Positions 16,344 to 24,335 of a DNA stretch of 64,000 nucleotides are shown here, piece after piece. Within the stretch, counting starts at the first letter, position 1. Every line of letters begins with the position of its first letter. Below the pieces are notes generated by a model. The model saw only the letters and a program-made list of their open reading frames with translations, was not told the origin of the DNA and made no database searches. Made by a program: the position numbers and the translations under genes. The stretch is from Micromonospora craniellae (GTDB lineage Bacteria; Actinomycetota; Actinomycetes; Mycobacteriales; Micromonosporaceae), in the NCBI RefSeq assembly GCF_014764405.1, contig NZ_CP061725.1:3286001-3350000 (forward strand), in the 5' to 3' direction.

Positions 16344-17183
16344 GTGCCGTCGCTCTTCGCCTCATACCTGCGCGTGTACGAGCCGCTGACCGCCTTCGAT
16401 CGCGATCGCCAGGCGTACTGGCGGCGCTACGTCGAGCAGGGGCGGGCGGTGGCGCCGGTGGAGGGGCCGGTTCGGCAGCGGACCTCGGTGATCGAGGCGC
16501 TCGGTGCGGGCTGGACCCGGCTGCCCGACCTGCCCGACGAGGCGTATGTCCTGGAGACGGACGAGACCCTCCTGGTGTGCCCGTGGAACCTGCGTATCCG
16601 GGTGGCCGAGGCCGCGTTGAGCGCCCGGGACGGGGTCCCGCCGGTGCTGGCCGACGCGTTCGTGCCGCCGGTGCTGGCTGGGCAGGCCAAGGCCGTGGTG
16701 GAGGACTGGCGCAGCGGGGCCCGGGTGCTGGAGCACGGTGTGCCCCGGGTGCACGAGCAGATCGCCACCTGGGGTGTGCCGCTGCGCTGGTTCGTGCTGT
16801 TCGAGGCGCAGGAGCGTCACCACGTGACGGCACCCGAGCGTCGCTCGCTGCGTCTCCGGACGGAGATCTCCAAGGCCCGCCGCCGGTCGTCCCGGGCGCT
16901 GTCGGTGCTGCGCAAGTCGGTGGGGGACGCGCCCATCACCGAGGCGGTCGAGGAGGCCGCCCGGTGGCTGGAGGAGTTCCACCCCCGTTCGGTGGTGGAG
17001 TTGGACTACGGCGGTCTGGTCGAGTTGCTCTCCGACGAGACGCTCGCCGAGGACGACTCGGCGGAACTGGTCGCCGCCGGACTCGCCGGACTGTCGCGCG
17101 GCGAGGCGGAAGAGGCGTCTGCGGCGTACGACAAGCTCGTTGCGCGCTGGCGGGCCGTGCAACTTCTGGAGCGCTGCAACTAG
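16344..17183 (+). CDS. Conserved actinobacterial protein of unknown function upstream of bldC
   Basis: 279 residues from a GTG with GGGAGGATC upstream. The sequence is soluble and charged, without signal peptide or membrane segments. It opens with PSLFASYLRVYEPLTAFDRD, and its second half is helical and rich in Glu/Arg. I do not recognise a catalytic motif. A central LRWFVLFEAQERH stretch looks structural. Genes of this type stand next to bldC in relatives, from memory, which hints at a developmental or housekeeping role. Confidence 0.7.
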   Translation: MPSLFASYLRVYEPLTAFDRDRQAYWRRYVEQGRAVAPVEGPVRQRTSVIEALGAGWTRLPDLPDEAYVLETDETLLVCPWNLRIRVAEAALSARDGVPPVLADAFVPPVLAGQAKAVVEDWRSGARVLEHGVPRVHEQIATWGVPLRWFVLFEAQERHHVTAPERRSLRLRTEISKARRRSSRALSVLRKSVGDAPITEAVEEAARWLEEFHPRSVVELDYGGLVELLSDETLAEDDSAELVAAGLAGLSRGEAEEASAAYDKLVARWRAVQLLERCN

Positions 17184-17434
17184 TTCGCTTTGCCCAAATT
17201 TCGGGCTGTAACATGAGGCAGTCTCGTAGTTGTTGCGTCACGAACCGTTACTATGAGTCCGAATAAGGTACTTTCTAGCGTGTAAAAGTCGTATAAATCG
17301 GGCATGGTTCATCCGTCCGTCTAGGGACGTTCGGCCGTTCGGCCCATGTCGGACATCGGGGACTAGCCGGACCATGGGAGACGCGTCGGCCGGCGGGACC
17401 CCGGCCGATGTCTCTACATGTGGAGGAGTGACCG
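17184..17434 (+). promoter_or_regulatory. AT-richer leader of bldC
   Basis: 250 bases without a gene. The part from about 17200 to 17310 is conspicuously AT-rich for this genome, with candidate promoter elements around GTTACTATGAG and GTACTTTCTAGCGTG. A long untranslated leader before the GGAGGAG site of bldC is likely. No hairpin riboswitch was recognised. Confidence 0.4.
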
Positions 17435-17644
17435 ATGGCATCGCGAACGCACGAACCAGAGCCGCTACTCACACCGGCCGAGGTGGCGTCGATGTTCCGT
17501 GTCGACCCGAAGACGGTGACCCGCTGGGCGAAGGCCGGCAAGCTGAGCGCCATCCGGACCCTGGGCGGACACCGCCGGTATCGCGAGTCCGAGGTCAGGG
17601 CACTGTTGCAGGGGCAGATCCCGCAGCAGCGCCAAGGGGACTGA
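17435..17644 (+). CDS. bldC: BldC, MerR-like developmental DNA-binding protein
   Basis: 69 residues consisting of a single winged-helix MerR-type domain (LLTPAEVASMFRVDPKTVTRWAKAGKLSAIRTLGG is the diagnostic region, residues 11-45). A strong GGAGGAG site precedes the ATG. In Streptomyces BldC binds head-to-tail on direct repeats and delays sporulation genes. It is monocistronic with its own terminator. Confidence 0.96.
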   Translation: MASRTHEPEPLLTPAEVASMFRVDPKTVTRWAKAGKLSAIRTLGGHRRYRESEVRALLQGQIPQQRQGD

Positions 17645-17670
17645 CTGGCCGGTCGATAGCGAGAGACACC

Positions 17671-17708
17671 ACGAAGGGCGACGGACGTTCGAATCCGTCG
17701 CCCTTCGT
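17671..17708. terminator. Bidirectional terminator between bldC and the oxidoreductase
   Basis: Perfect 15-base stem (ACGAAGGGCGACGGA with its complement) and an eight-base loop, between two convergent genes. Confidence 0.9.
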
Positions 17709-17745
17709 CTTGTCCTCCATCCGGTGCGGCCCCGTCGGCACCCGC

Positions 17746-18126
17746 TCAGCCGGTCAGCTCGACCCGGATCCCCACCGTGCCGCCGGTGCCCCGGCGCAGC
17801 CGGCTGCCGAGCAGCGTCAGCCGCCCGATCACTCGGTACTTCTGCTTGATCAGCCCCCGGATGCGGTCGGTCGCTCCGGGGTCGTAGAGGCTCGCCCGGG
17901 CGGGCACCGCCTCGCCATGGGGCCGACCGCGCACGTCGCACGGGGCCACCGTGACATCCCCACTACGGCGGATCCGCTTCACCTTGCCGGCGTCCGCCGC
18001 AGACCACACCGCAAGCGCGTCGCCGTCGCGTACCGCCCAGACCGGGGTCGGCACCGCGCGGCCGTCCTTGCGGAAGGTCGTGAGGAGTATGTACTTCTCC
18101 GCCGAGAGGCGGTCCAACGTGGTCAC
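17746..18126 (-). CDS. PPOX-class F420/FMN-dependent oxidoreductase
   Basis: 126 residues from a GTG at 18126. It is a single split-barrel domain: LSAEKYILLTTFRKDGRAVPTPVWAV, then LAVWSAADAGKVKRIRRSGDVTV and APCDVRGRP, which is the pattern of small actinobacterial Rv1155/PPOX-like proteins. They bind F420 or FMN and reduce varied substrates; the substrate here is unknown. The ribosome site is weak. It is divergent from the methyltransferase, only 55 bases away, so both promoters share that gap. Confidence 0.85.
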   Translation of the reverse strand: MTTLDRLSAEKYILLTTFRKDGRAVPTPVWAVRDGDALAVWSAADAGKVKRIRRSGDVTVAPCDVRGRPHGEAVPARASLYDPGATDRIRGLIKQKYRVIGRLTLLGSRLRRGTGGTVGIRVELTG

Positions 18127-18181
18127 GTCGCCCAGGATACGGGCGTCGGACCTGACGGAGCAGCCCGTTAGCGTTAAGCAC

Positions 18182-18961
18182 GTGACGGGGGAACCAAGGA
18201 TCGGTGACGTCTTCGGGGAACTGCTGCGCGACGCGCTGGCGGTGGCGACCGGAGTCGGCCCACGGCCGCTGGCCGGCGGGCGGCTGCCCCGACCGGTCAT
18301 CGAGATCATCGAACGGGACGACGGGCTGGTCAACGGGGCACCCGCCGCGCACTACCTGGCCGGTCCGCAGGAGTGGCAACCACACGACCACCGGGCCGTG
18401 GACCGGGCTCGCGGCGCGACACTGGACGTCGGCGTCGGCGCCGGCCGGATCGCGCTGCTGTTGCAGGAGCGTGGCGTACCGGTGACCGGGCTGGACGTCT
18501 CGCCCGGCGCGCTCGCGGTGTGCCGTCGTCGGGGCGTACGCGACCTGGTGCACGGCACGGTCGACGAGCACTGCGCCAGCGGGCGGCGCTACGACACGTT
18601 CCTGTTGCTCGGCAACAATCTCGGTCTGTTCGAGGGCCGGGAACGCGCACCCGCCTTCCTGGCGGCCCTCGCCGCGATGGCCAACCCAGGGGCGCAGGTG
18701 ATCGCGCACGGCACCGACCCGTACGGCACCACCGATCCGCTGCACAGCGGCTACCACGAGCACAACCGTCGACGGGGCCGCCTCGGCGGGCAGCTCCGCC
18801 TGCGACTGCGCTACCGCGAACTCGGTACGCCCTGGTTCGACTACCTGGTCTGCTCGCCGGACGAACTCGTTGAGCTGGTCCGGGGCACCGCCTGGCGACT
18901 GACCGACGTGGACGACCGGGACGCCCCGTACTACCTCGCGACGCTGCGCCTGGACGCTTGA
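18182..18961 (+). CDS. Class I SAM-dependent methyltransferase
   Basis: 259 residues from a GTG at 18182 after a 55-base divergent gap. Motif I is LDVGVGAGRIALLL, and the acidic residue binding the SAM ribose is in VTGLDVSPGAL. The region LLGNNLGLFEGRE is the usual substrate-loop position. The substrate cannot be told; there are no RNA-binding or antibiotic-type motifs. It is followed by a conspicuous inverted repeat. Confidence 0.85.
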   Translation: MTGEPRIGDVFGELLRDALAVATGVGPRPLAGGRLPRPVIEIIERDDGLVNGAPAAHYLAGPQEWQPHDHRAVDRARGATLDVGVGAGRIALLLQERGVPVTGLDVSPGALAVCRRRGVRDLVHGTVDEHCASGRRYDTFLLLGNNLGLFEGRERAPAFLAALAAMANPGAQVIAHGTDPYGTTDPLHSGYHEHNRRRGRLGGQLRLRLRYRELGTPWFDYLVCSPDELVELVRGTAWRLTDVDDRDAPYYLATLRLDA

Positions 18962-18979
18962 CGCATCCTGCGGATGTTA

Positions 18980-19025
18980 GGAAGGGTCCCCTGCTATGCC
19001 GTAGGCGTTAGCAGGGGACCCTTCC
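18980..19025. repeat. Long inverted repeat, REP-like and/or terminator
   Basis: Perfect 17-base stem (GGAAGGGTCCCCTGCTA with its complement) and a 12-base loop that contains a smaller GCC/GGC pairing. It lies between the methyltransferase and the convergent calcium-repeat gene. Very similar hairpins occur in many Micromonosporaceae intergenic regions, as far as I recall, so it may be a dispersed element that also works as a terminator. Confidence 0.7.
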
Positions 19026-19037
19026 TTGCACGAAACC

Positions 19038-19334
19038 TCAGACCTGGATGGTCGGCGGGAGCTGCTCGGGCGGCAGGCCGCCGTCGCCGTCGACGACCTC
19101 GTCTGGCTGGCCGTCCTCGTCGATGTCGACCATCGTGACGTCCACCTTGCCGTCGCCGTCGGTGTCGAACTGGAACAGGTCGGCCTTGCCGTCACCGTCG
19201 GTGTCGACCACCCAGACGTCGGTGCGGCCGTCGTTGTTGGTGTCGGCGCGCAGCAACTCGATGCGCTCGTCGCCGCGCGTCTCGACGGTCTCCTCGGCGC
19301 CCGCGCCGCCCGTGGTCTCCGGTGCCTGGCTCAT
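19038..19334 (-). CDS. Small protein of calcium-binding DxDxDG repeats
   Basis: 98 residues from the ATG at 19334, with GGGAAGGA upstream. After a short Gly/Glu-rich N-terminus come four tandem repeats: DTNNDGRTD, DTDGDGKAD, DTDGDGKVD and DIDEDGQPD, at intervals of about 13-15 residues. They match thrombospondin type-3 or EF-hand-like calcium loops. There is no signal peptide, so it should be cytoplasmic. It could buffer or sense calcium. No partner gene is obvious. Confidence 0.8.
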   Translation of the reverse strand: MSQAPETTGGAGAEETVETRGDERIELLRADTNNDGRTDVWVVDTDGDGKADLFQFDTDGDGKVDVTMVDIDEDGQPDEVVDGDGGLPPEQLPPTIQV

Positions 19335-19526
19335 CTGCTCGTCCTTCCCTTGGCTGTCGGCGGTCTGTACCCGATCCCGCCCGCCCCCACGCATCGGGTC
19401 CGGTCGGTGCTGCATAGGGTCGCAGCATGACTGAGCGGAGCGTACGGGCCGGTTCCGGCGTGGCGGCGATCCCGCGCGTCGACGGCGCCGGAGAGCGTGT
19501 CGTCGTCACCCTGCGGTGGTGGCATC

Positions 19527-20459
19527 GTGACTGAACGATTCGTGGTGGTGGGTGCCGGCACCATGGGTCTCGGCATCGGGTACGTGGCGGCCGGTGCCGG
19601 CCACCCGGTGGAACTGGTCGAGGTGGACCGGGATCGCGGTGCGGCGGCCATGACCCGACTCGCCGACCTGTGGGACCGGGGCGTGCGGCGCGGCAAGCTG
19701 ACCGTGGCACAGGCCGCCGCGAACCAGGAACGCGTCACGCTGCGGGCAGGGCTCGCCGAGGTGGCTGCGGAGCCGCAGGTGATCGTGGAGGCGGTGCCGG
19801 AACGGCTCGACCTCAAGCGGGCCGTGCTGGCCGAGGCGGAGGCGCTGCACCCGGCCCTGCTGGGCAGCAACACCTCCAGCATCCCGATCGCCGAGCTGGC
19901 CGAGGGACTGACCCGGCCCGAACGCTTCTGCGGGCTGCACTTCTTCAACCCGGTCTGGGCGATGGCGCTGCTGGAGATCGTGGTCGGGTCGGCCACTGCG
20001 TCGGAGACCACCGCCGCCGCCGTCACGCTCGCCACCCGGCTCGGCAAGGACCCGGTCGTGGTACGCGACATGCCGGGCTTCGCCACCTCCCGGCTCGGGG
20101 TGGCGCTCGGCCTGGAGGCGATCCGGATGGTCGCCGACGGGGTGGCCGATCCGGCCGACATCGACAAGGCGATGGTGCTCGGCTACCGGCACCCGGTCGG
20201 GCCGTTGGAGTTGACCGACCTGGTGGGCCTGGACGTACGCCTCGACATCGCGCGTACCCTCCAGGCCGCGTACGGGGACCGGTTCGCGCCGCCACCGCTG
20301 CTGGTGGAGATGGTGGCTGCCGGTCGGCTGGGCAAGAAGTCCGGGCAGGGCTTCTACCACTGGGCCGACGGCGTACGCTCCGGCGGCACGGCGCAATCCG
20401 AGGCGGGCGACGGCACGCCGGGCGGTGCCTCCGCCGACCGGACGGGGACGGCCCGATGA
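19527..20459 (+). CDS. 3-hydroxyacyl-CoA (3-hydroxybutyryl-CoA) dehydrogenase
   Basis: 310 residues from a GTG at 19527. The N-terminal NAD fold is VVVGAGTMGLGIGYVAAGAG. SNTSSIPI, HFFNPVW, DMPGFATSRL and LGYRHPVGPLELTDLVGLD are the classic dehydrogenase blocks, including the catalytic His/Glu region. The enzyme oxidises 3-hydroxyacyl-CoA in beta-oxidation or butanoate metabolism; phenylacetate catabolism (PaaH) is another possibility. Its stop overlaps the start of an enoyl-CoA hydratase (ATGA). No strong ribosome site is seen. Confidence 0.9.
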   Translation: MTERFVVVGAGTMGLGIGYVAAGAGHPVELVEVDRDRGAAAMTRLADLWDRGVRRGKLTVAQAAANQERVTLRAGLAEVAAEPQVIVEAVPERLDLKRAVLAEAEALHPALLGSNTSSIPIAELAEGLTRPERFCGLHFFNPVWAMALLEIVVGSATASETTAAAVTLATRLGKDPVVVRDMPGFATSRLGVALGLEAIRMVADGVADPADIDKAMVLGYRHPVGPLELTDLVGLDVRLDIARTLQAAYGDRFAPPPLLVEMVAAGRLGKKSGQGFYHWADGVRSGGTAQSEAGDGTPGGASADRTGTAR

Positions 20460-21202
20460 GCGGCGGGCTGCGGGCCGAGGAACGCCCGGATCGGCTGGTG
20501 GTCACCCTGGACCGGCCGGAGAAGCGCAACGCCATCGACGCCGACCTGATCGCCGCGCTGCACGAGGTCTGTGCCGAACTGGAGGCCCACCCCCGGATGC
20601 TGCTGCTGACCGGCGGCACCGACGGGATCTTCGCCGGTGGCGCCGACATCGGCCAACTGCGCGAGCGGGGCCGCCTGGACGCGCTGGCCGCGATCAACTC
20701 GGCCGCGTTCGCCCGGATCCGGTCGTTGCCGATGCCGACGGTGGCGGCCGTCGACGGTCCCGCGCTCGGCGGCGGCGCCGAGCTGGCGTACGCCTGCGAT
20801 CTGCGGGTGTGCACCGAGCGGGCGGTCTTCGGTCAGCCGGAGGTGCGGCTCGGCATCCTGGCCGGTGCCGGCGCGACGCACCGGCTGCCGACGCTGATCG
20901 GCGAGGCGCGGGCCAAGGAGCTGCTGTTCACCGGTCGCCGGGTGGACGCCGCGGAAGCGTCCCGGATCGGTCTGGTCAACCGGGTGGTGTCCGGACCGGA
21001 GGAGTTGCTGCCGGCCGCCCACGAGCTGATCGACGAGATGGCGAAGGGTTCGGCGCTGGCGCTGCGGCTGACCAAGCTCGCCGTCGACGCGCCGCCCGCC
21101 GCCCACCCGCACCTGGACCTGGTCAGCCAGGCGGTGCTCTTCGAGGACGACGAGAAACGTCGCCGGATGACGGAGTTCCTGGAACGCCGCCGCGGACGCT
21201 GA
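20456..21202 (+). CDS. Enoyl-CoA hydratase/isomerase family protein
   Basis: 248 residues, coupled to the dehydrogenase by a four-base overlap. The oxyanion hole is formed by IFAGGADIGQL and GPALGGGAELAYACDL. Both catalytic glutamates of true hydratases appear present, in QPEVRLG and in AKELLFTGRRV. Together with the preceding gene it performs hydration and dehydrogenation of enoyl-CoA, as in the two halves of FadB encoded separately. A terminator follows. Confidence 0.92.
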   Translation: MSGGLRAEERPDRLVVTLDRPEKRNAIDADLIAALHEVCAELEAHPRMLLLTGGTDGIFAGGADIGQLRERGRLDALAAINSAAFARIRSLPMPTVAAVDGPALGGGAELAYACDLRVCTERAVFGQPEVRLGILAGAGATHRLPTLIGEARAKELLFTGRRVDAAEASRIGLVNRVVSGPEELLPAAHELIDEMAKGSALALRLTKLAVDAPPAAHPHLDLVSQAVLFEDDEKRRRMTEFLERRRGR

Positions 21203-21220
21203 GAACGACCGTGGACACCA

Positions 21221-21255
21221 CGACGGCCGCACCGGAGGATCCGGTGCGGCCGTCG
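21221..21255. terminator. Bidirectional terminator
   Basis: Perfect 15-base stem (CGACGGCCGCACCGG with its complement) and a five-base loop, between the convergent hydratase and solute-binding protein genes. Confidence 0.9.
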
Positions 21256-21267
21256 ATGTCGGGCGGG

Positions 21268-22608
21268 TCAGCGGCCCAGCGCGGCCAGCGGCACGTCGGC
21301 GTCGGCTAGGGCCCGGATCACCGCGGCCGACTCGCCGAAGCCGATGATGAGTACGGCGTCGGCACCGAACTCCTTGATCTGCCGGGCGCCGTCGCTGAAG
21401 TTGATCGGAGCGGCCTCGGCGCTTTCGCCCGGCTCGTAGCCGAGCAGCTTCACCTTGTCGCCGCCGAAACCGGCCCGTTCCAGCTCGGCCCGGACGGCGT
21501 CCTGAAGCCCCTCGCCGTAGGCGTCCGCACGGGCCACGATGGCGATCTTCTGCGGCCCGTCGCGGAGGATCACGTCGGCCAGCGCCCGACCCTGCAGGCT
21601 GTCCGGCGGCGCGGTGCGGAAGTAGAGACCGTTGTCGTCCGCGTCGGTCAGCGACGCGGCGGTGTTCGACGGGGAGAACAGGATACGGCCGGCCTTCACC
21701 ACGTCCGGCAGGACGGCGGTGGAGATACCGGAAGCACCGGCTCCGATGATCACGTGCACCCCGGCGTCGACGTGGTTGGCGATCGTCCGTCTGGCCACCG
21801 TCGGGCTGGTGCCGTCGTCGCCGTCGATCCAGACCACGTCCTCGCCGAGCACACCGCCGGCCGCGTTGATCTCCTTGATCGCCAGCGCCGCACCGGCCGC
21901 CATCGGCGGATACGCCAACGCCAGGTCGCCGGTCTTGGGCAGCAGGCCGCCGAGGACGAGTGGATCGCTCCGCCCGGGCTGGCGGTTGCCGCGCGGCGGC
22001 GCCTTCGTGCTCGCGGCGGACTCGTCTCCGGCGCCGACGAACTCCGTCTTGGCATCGTTGAGCTGCTGGTTGTCGAAGTGCAGGGTGGCGTAGCTGGCGG
22101 TGGCGGGTTCACCGGCGTCGGTGAACCCGGCGCGGGTGATCGAGACGCTGCGGTACTCGATGTCGTCGCCGTCGCGGGCCAGCCGCAGACACTGGGCAGG
22201 GGTCTCGCAGCGGGTGCCGTCGTTGGTGACGCCGACGATCTGCCGGGCGATGGCCGCCGGGTTGGTGCTGCCGGCGAGTTCCGTCGCGAGGGCGCTGATC
22301 ACCACCGCGTCGTACGCCTCGGCGGCGTAGAGGAAGTCGGTCAGCCCTGCGTCGACGGACCGTAGCCGGTTCTTGAAGTTCTCCGGCAGCGGTGTCAGGG
22401 GGGTGGTGCCCTTCATGCCGTCGACCAGGTTGGCGCGATCCTTCAACTCTTCCGGGTACGAGTTGAGCATGTTGCCGTCCGTACCGTAGAGGCGCACCTG
22501 GTTGGCGCTCGCCTCCTCGGCCTGGTCGTTCCCGCATGCGCTGGTGGCGAGCAGGAGGGTGGCGCAGGTGGCCAGGATTGCCGCCCGCGTGCCGCGTGAC
22601 ATGTGCAT
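21268..22608 (-). CDS. ABC-type substrate-binding lipoprotein, apparently permuted
   Basis: 446 residues with a lipoprotein signal (LLLATSAC, Cys at about residue 25) and AGGAAGG before the ATG. From about residue 212 (DPLVLGGLLPKTGDLA) it follows the receptor ligand-binding fold of Leu/Ile/Val-type periplasmic proteins. The N-terminal 180 residues, however, look like the C-terminal part of the same fold (YDAVVISALATELAGSTNPAAI). So the domain is either circularly permuted or partly duplicated. No permease or ATPase lies nearby, so it is an orphan receptor that may serve a distant transporter or act as a sensor. Confidence 0.8.
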   Translation of the reverse strand: MHMSRGTRAAILATCATLLLATSACGNDQAEEASANQVRLYGTDGNMLNSYPEELKDRANLVDGMKGTTPLTPLPENFKNRLRSVDAGLTDFLYAAEAYDAVVISALATELAGSTNPAAIARQIVGVTNDGTRCETPAQCLRLARDGDDIEYRSVSITRAGFTDAGEPATASYATLHFDNQQLNDAKTEFVGAGDESAASTKAPPRGNRQPGRSDPLVLGGLLPKTGDLALAYPPMAAGAALAIKEINAAGGVLGEDVVWIDGDDGTSPTVARRTIANHVDAGVHVIIGAGASGISTAVLPDVVKAGRILFSPSNTAASLTDADDNGLYFRTAPPDSLQGRALADVILRDGPQKIAIVARADAYGEGLQDAVRAELERAGFGGDKVKLLGYEPGESAEAAPINFSDGARQIKEFGADAVLIIGFGESAAVIRALADADVPLAALGR

Positions 22609-22762
22609 CGTCGTCCTTCCTACGGCGAAGGTCCGCTGCGCAGACTAACGTGCCGTGACGCGCGACGGGACCGTGGAGGCATGTCTATCCGCAGGTCGCC
22701 CCCGCCGACTACGGAGAGTAGCCCTCGATGGTTGCTTGACCCGGCCCCCTACCGTGCGGTGG

Positions 22763-23152
22763 GTGACCGACTCGCCACAGCAGACGTACGACGATGCCGC
22801 CGCCATTCTGAGTTCGGCGCTCGACGGCAACTCCGACGGTGTGGTCGGGACATTCGACGCGGTGGTGGACCGGGCCGGTCTCGTCGGGGCGTACGACGTA
22901 GCGTGGTGCCTGGCCGCGACGATGGTCGGTGATCCGGTGCCGCCCGGCGCCTGTGCGCTCGAATTCCCCGACATCGACCAGGCCGAGTACGACGCCCGCT
23001 GGGTGGCCCGCTTCGTCAGCGCGTACGCCAACTCGGACCTCGACACGGCCCGCGCCCTGTTCGGTGCGGCGGTGGCCGACGGGCTGCTGCCGGAGTGCCT
23101 GCTGACCTTGGCCGGCTCGACGGTGGCCACCCTGCGGCACCGGGCCGCCTGA
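22763..23152 (+). CDS. Small conserved protein of unknown function
   Basis: 129 residues if started at the GTG at 22763 (TDSPQQTYDDAAAILSSALDG follows). It is acidic and alpha-helical, without membrane segments or metal motifs. The DARWVARFVSAYANSDLDTARALF part suggests a helical bundle. Upstream in-frame sequence is non-conserved in appearance. I do not recognise the family. Confidence 0.6.
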   Translation: MTDSPQQTYDDAAAILSSALDGNSDGVVGTFDAVVDRAGLVGAYDVAWCLAATMVGDPVPPGACALEFPDIDQAEYDARWVARFVSAYANSDLDTARALFGAAVADGLLPECLLTLAGSTVATLRHRAA

Positions 23153-23170
23153 CCCGACGGGCCCGCCGCC

Positions 23171-23683
23171 TCACGTCCTGGACTGCACCACCGTGGTGGC
23201 GTACCGGGACAACAGCTCGTGCCAGCCGGCGGTCAGCGCCTGCCGGTAACCCTCGGCAGCTTGGCCGTGCCGGTCGAAGTGCCGGTGCGCGACCTCGACC
23301 AGTGTGCCGGAGCCTTCCGGCGTGAACAGCACCTCGACCTCGCTGGCCTGCGCGGGGTCGGGCACCGGCGCGCGGTCCGCGCCGATCTGCCAGGTGAACA
23401 CCAGCCGCCGGGGCGGATCCCAGGTCAGCACCCTGCCCCAGTCGCTACGGAAACCGTAGGGGCCGATTTCGTAGAGCATGCCGCCGGGCCGCTGCTCCAT
23501 CCCCAGCTCGGCCAGGGCCTCCGGGCCGGACCAGGTGTACTCCGTCACCCACCAGTCGGCGAGTCCGTTGGTGAACACCGCGTACGCCTGCTCGGTAGTG
23601 GCGGGGACCACCAACGCGTTCTGGATGGCGAAACGCTCGTGATCCTGTCGGATGTCGATCGGATCGGTAATCCCCTGTCCCAT
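23171..23683 (-). CDS. SRPBCC/AHSA1-family START-like protein
   Basis: 170 residues. The pattern ALVVPATTEQAYAVFTNGLADWW, followed by GRVLTWDPPRRLVFTWQI and TLVEVAHRHFDRHG, marks the Aha1-C-like hydrophobic-ligand-binding fold. Many such proteins are annotated as activators or polyketide cyclase-like proteins without evidence. Its role here is unknown. It is convergent with the preceding small gene. Confidence 0.85.
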   Translation of the reverse strand: MGQGITDPIDIRQDHERFAIQNALVVPATTEQAYAVFTNGLADWWVTEYTWSGPEALAELGMEQRPGGMLYEIGPYGFRSDWGRVLTWDPPRRLVFTWQIGADRAPVPDPAQASEVEVLFTPEGSGTLVEVAHRHFDRHGQAAEGYRQALTAGWHELLSRYATTVVQSRT

Positions 23684-23769
23684 AGGCCCGGACCATACCG
23701 GCTCATGCCCGCGTGCGCAGCTTCCGGCAAGGTCGAGGAACTGGCGACAGCGGGAGAAAGGGAAAGCAG

Positions 23770-23801
23770 AACGCCGACCGGCGAATCCGCTGGTCGGCGT
23801 T
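23770..23801 (-). terminator. Terminator of the tRNA-Phe transcript
   Basis: Ten-base stem (AACGCCGACC / GGTCGGCGTT), 12-base loop, followed on the minus strand by a T/C-rich stretch, 25 bases beyond the tRNA 3' end. Confidence 0.75.
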
Positions 23802-23825
23802 GCTGTAGCCCGGCGAAAGGCTATG

Positions 23826-23899
23826 TGGCCAGGGGCGGGGTCGAACCGCCGACCTTCCGATTTTCAGTCGGACGCTCGTACCAACTGAGCTACCTGGCC
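23826..23899 (-). tRNA. tRNA-Phe (GAA)
   Basis: Complete cloverleaf on the minus strand: seven-base acceptor GGCCAGG/CCTGGCC, D-arm GCTCAGTTGGTA, anticodon loop CTGAAAA giving GAA, and T-arm GGTTCGACCCC. CCA is not encoded. Confidence 0.97.
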
Positions 23900-24002
23900 G
23901 TGGTGCTCGGCTCATGCTACCCGTCCCACCAGGTTCCCGCCGGGAAGGGTCACATGCCCCGGTACGCAGAACGCCGCGCGAATTGCGCGGCGTCAGCGCT
24001 TG

Positions 24003-24076
24003 CGGTCCTGACGGGACTTGAACCCGCGACCTCCGCCTTGACAGGGCGGCGAGCACTCCAACTGCTCCACAGGACC
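24003..24076 (-). tRNA. tRNA-Asp (GTC)
   Basis: Acceptor GGTCCTG/CAGGACC, anticodon loop CTGTCAA giving GTC, T-arm GGGTTCAAGTCCC, discriminator G as expected for Asp. Lies about 100 bases upstream (transcriptionally) of tRNA-Phe. Confidence 0.97.
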
Positions 24077-24109
24077 TAGCTGGTGTTGCAGCCGGCCGAA
24101 GCCGGACCG

Positions 24110-24182
24110 TGCCCCCAACGGGATTCGAACCCGTGCTACCGCCTTGAAAGGGCGGCGTCCTGGGCCGCTAGACGATGAGGGC
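24110..24182 (-). tRNA. tRNA-Glu (TTC)
   Basis: Acceptor GCCCTCA/TGGGGGC with one G-U pair, anticodon loop CTTTCAA giving TTC, T-arm CGGGTTCGAATCCCG. First of three tRNA genes in one minus-strand cluster (Glu, Asp, Phe). Confidence 0.97.
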
Positions 24183-24335
24183 GGCCCCGCTATCATTGCA
24201 CATTCGCAACGTGAGCGGACTTGCTCCCATCCGGCCCCGCCGGAGGCTTGGAAAGCATACGTGATGTCCGACCGGTCGACCAAACCGGTATGGCTCACGC
24301 CGCCACGTTTGGTGAAACCGCAGCTCAGGGTGGGT

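Noticed and set aside
23826..24182. tRNA cluster as an attachment site of an integrated element
   Set aside because: All three tRNAs are complete and no integrase or duplicated tRNA 3' end lies nearby in the window.
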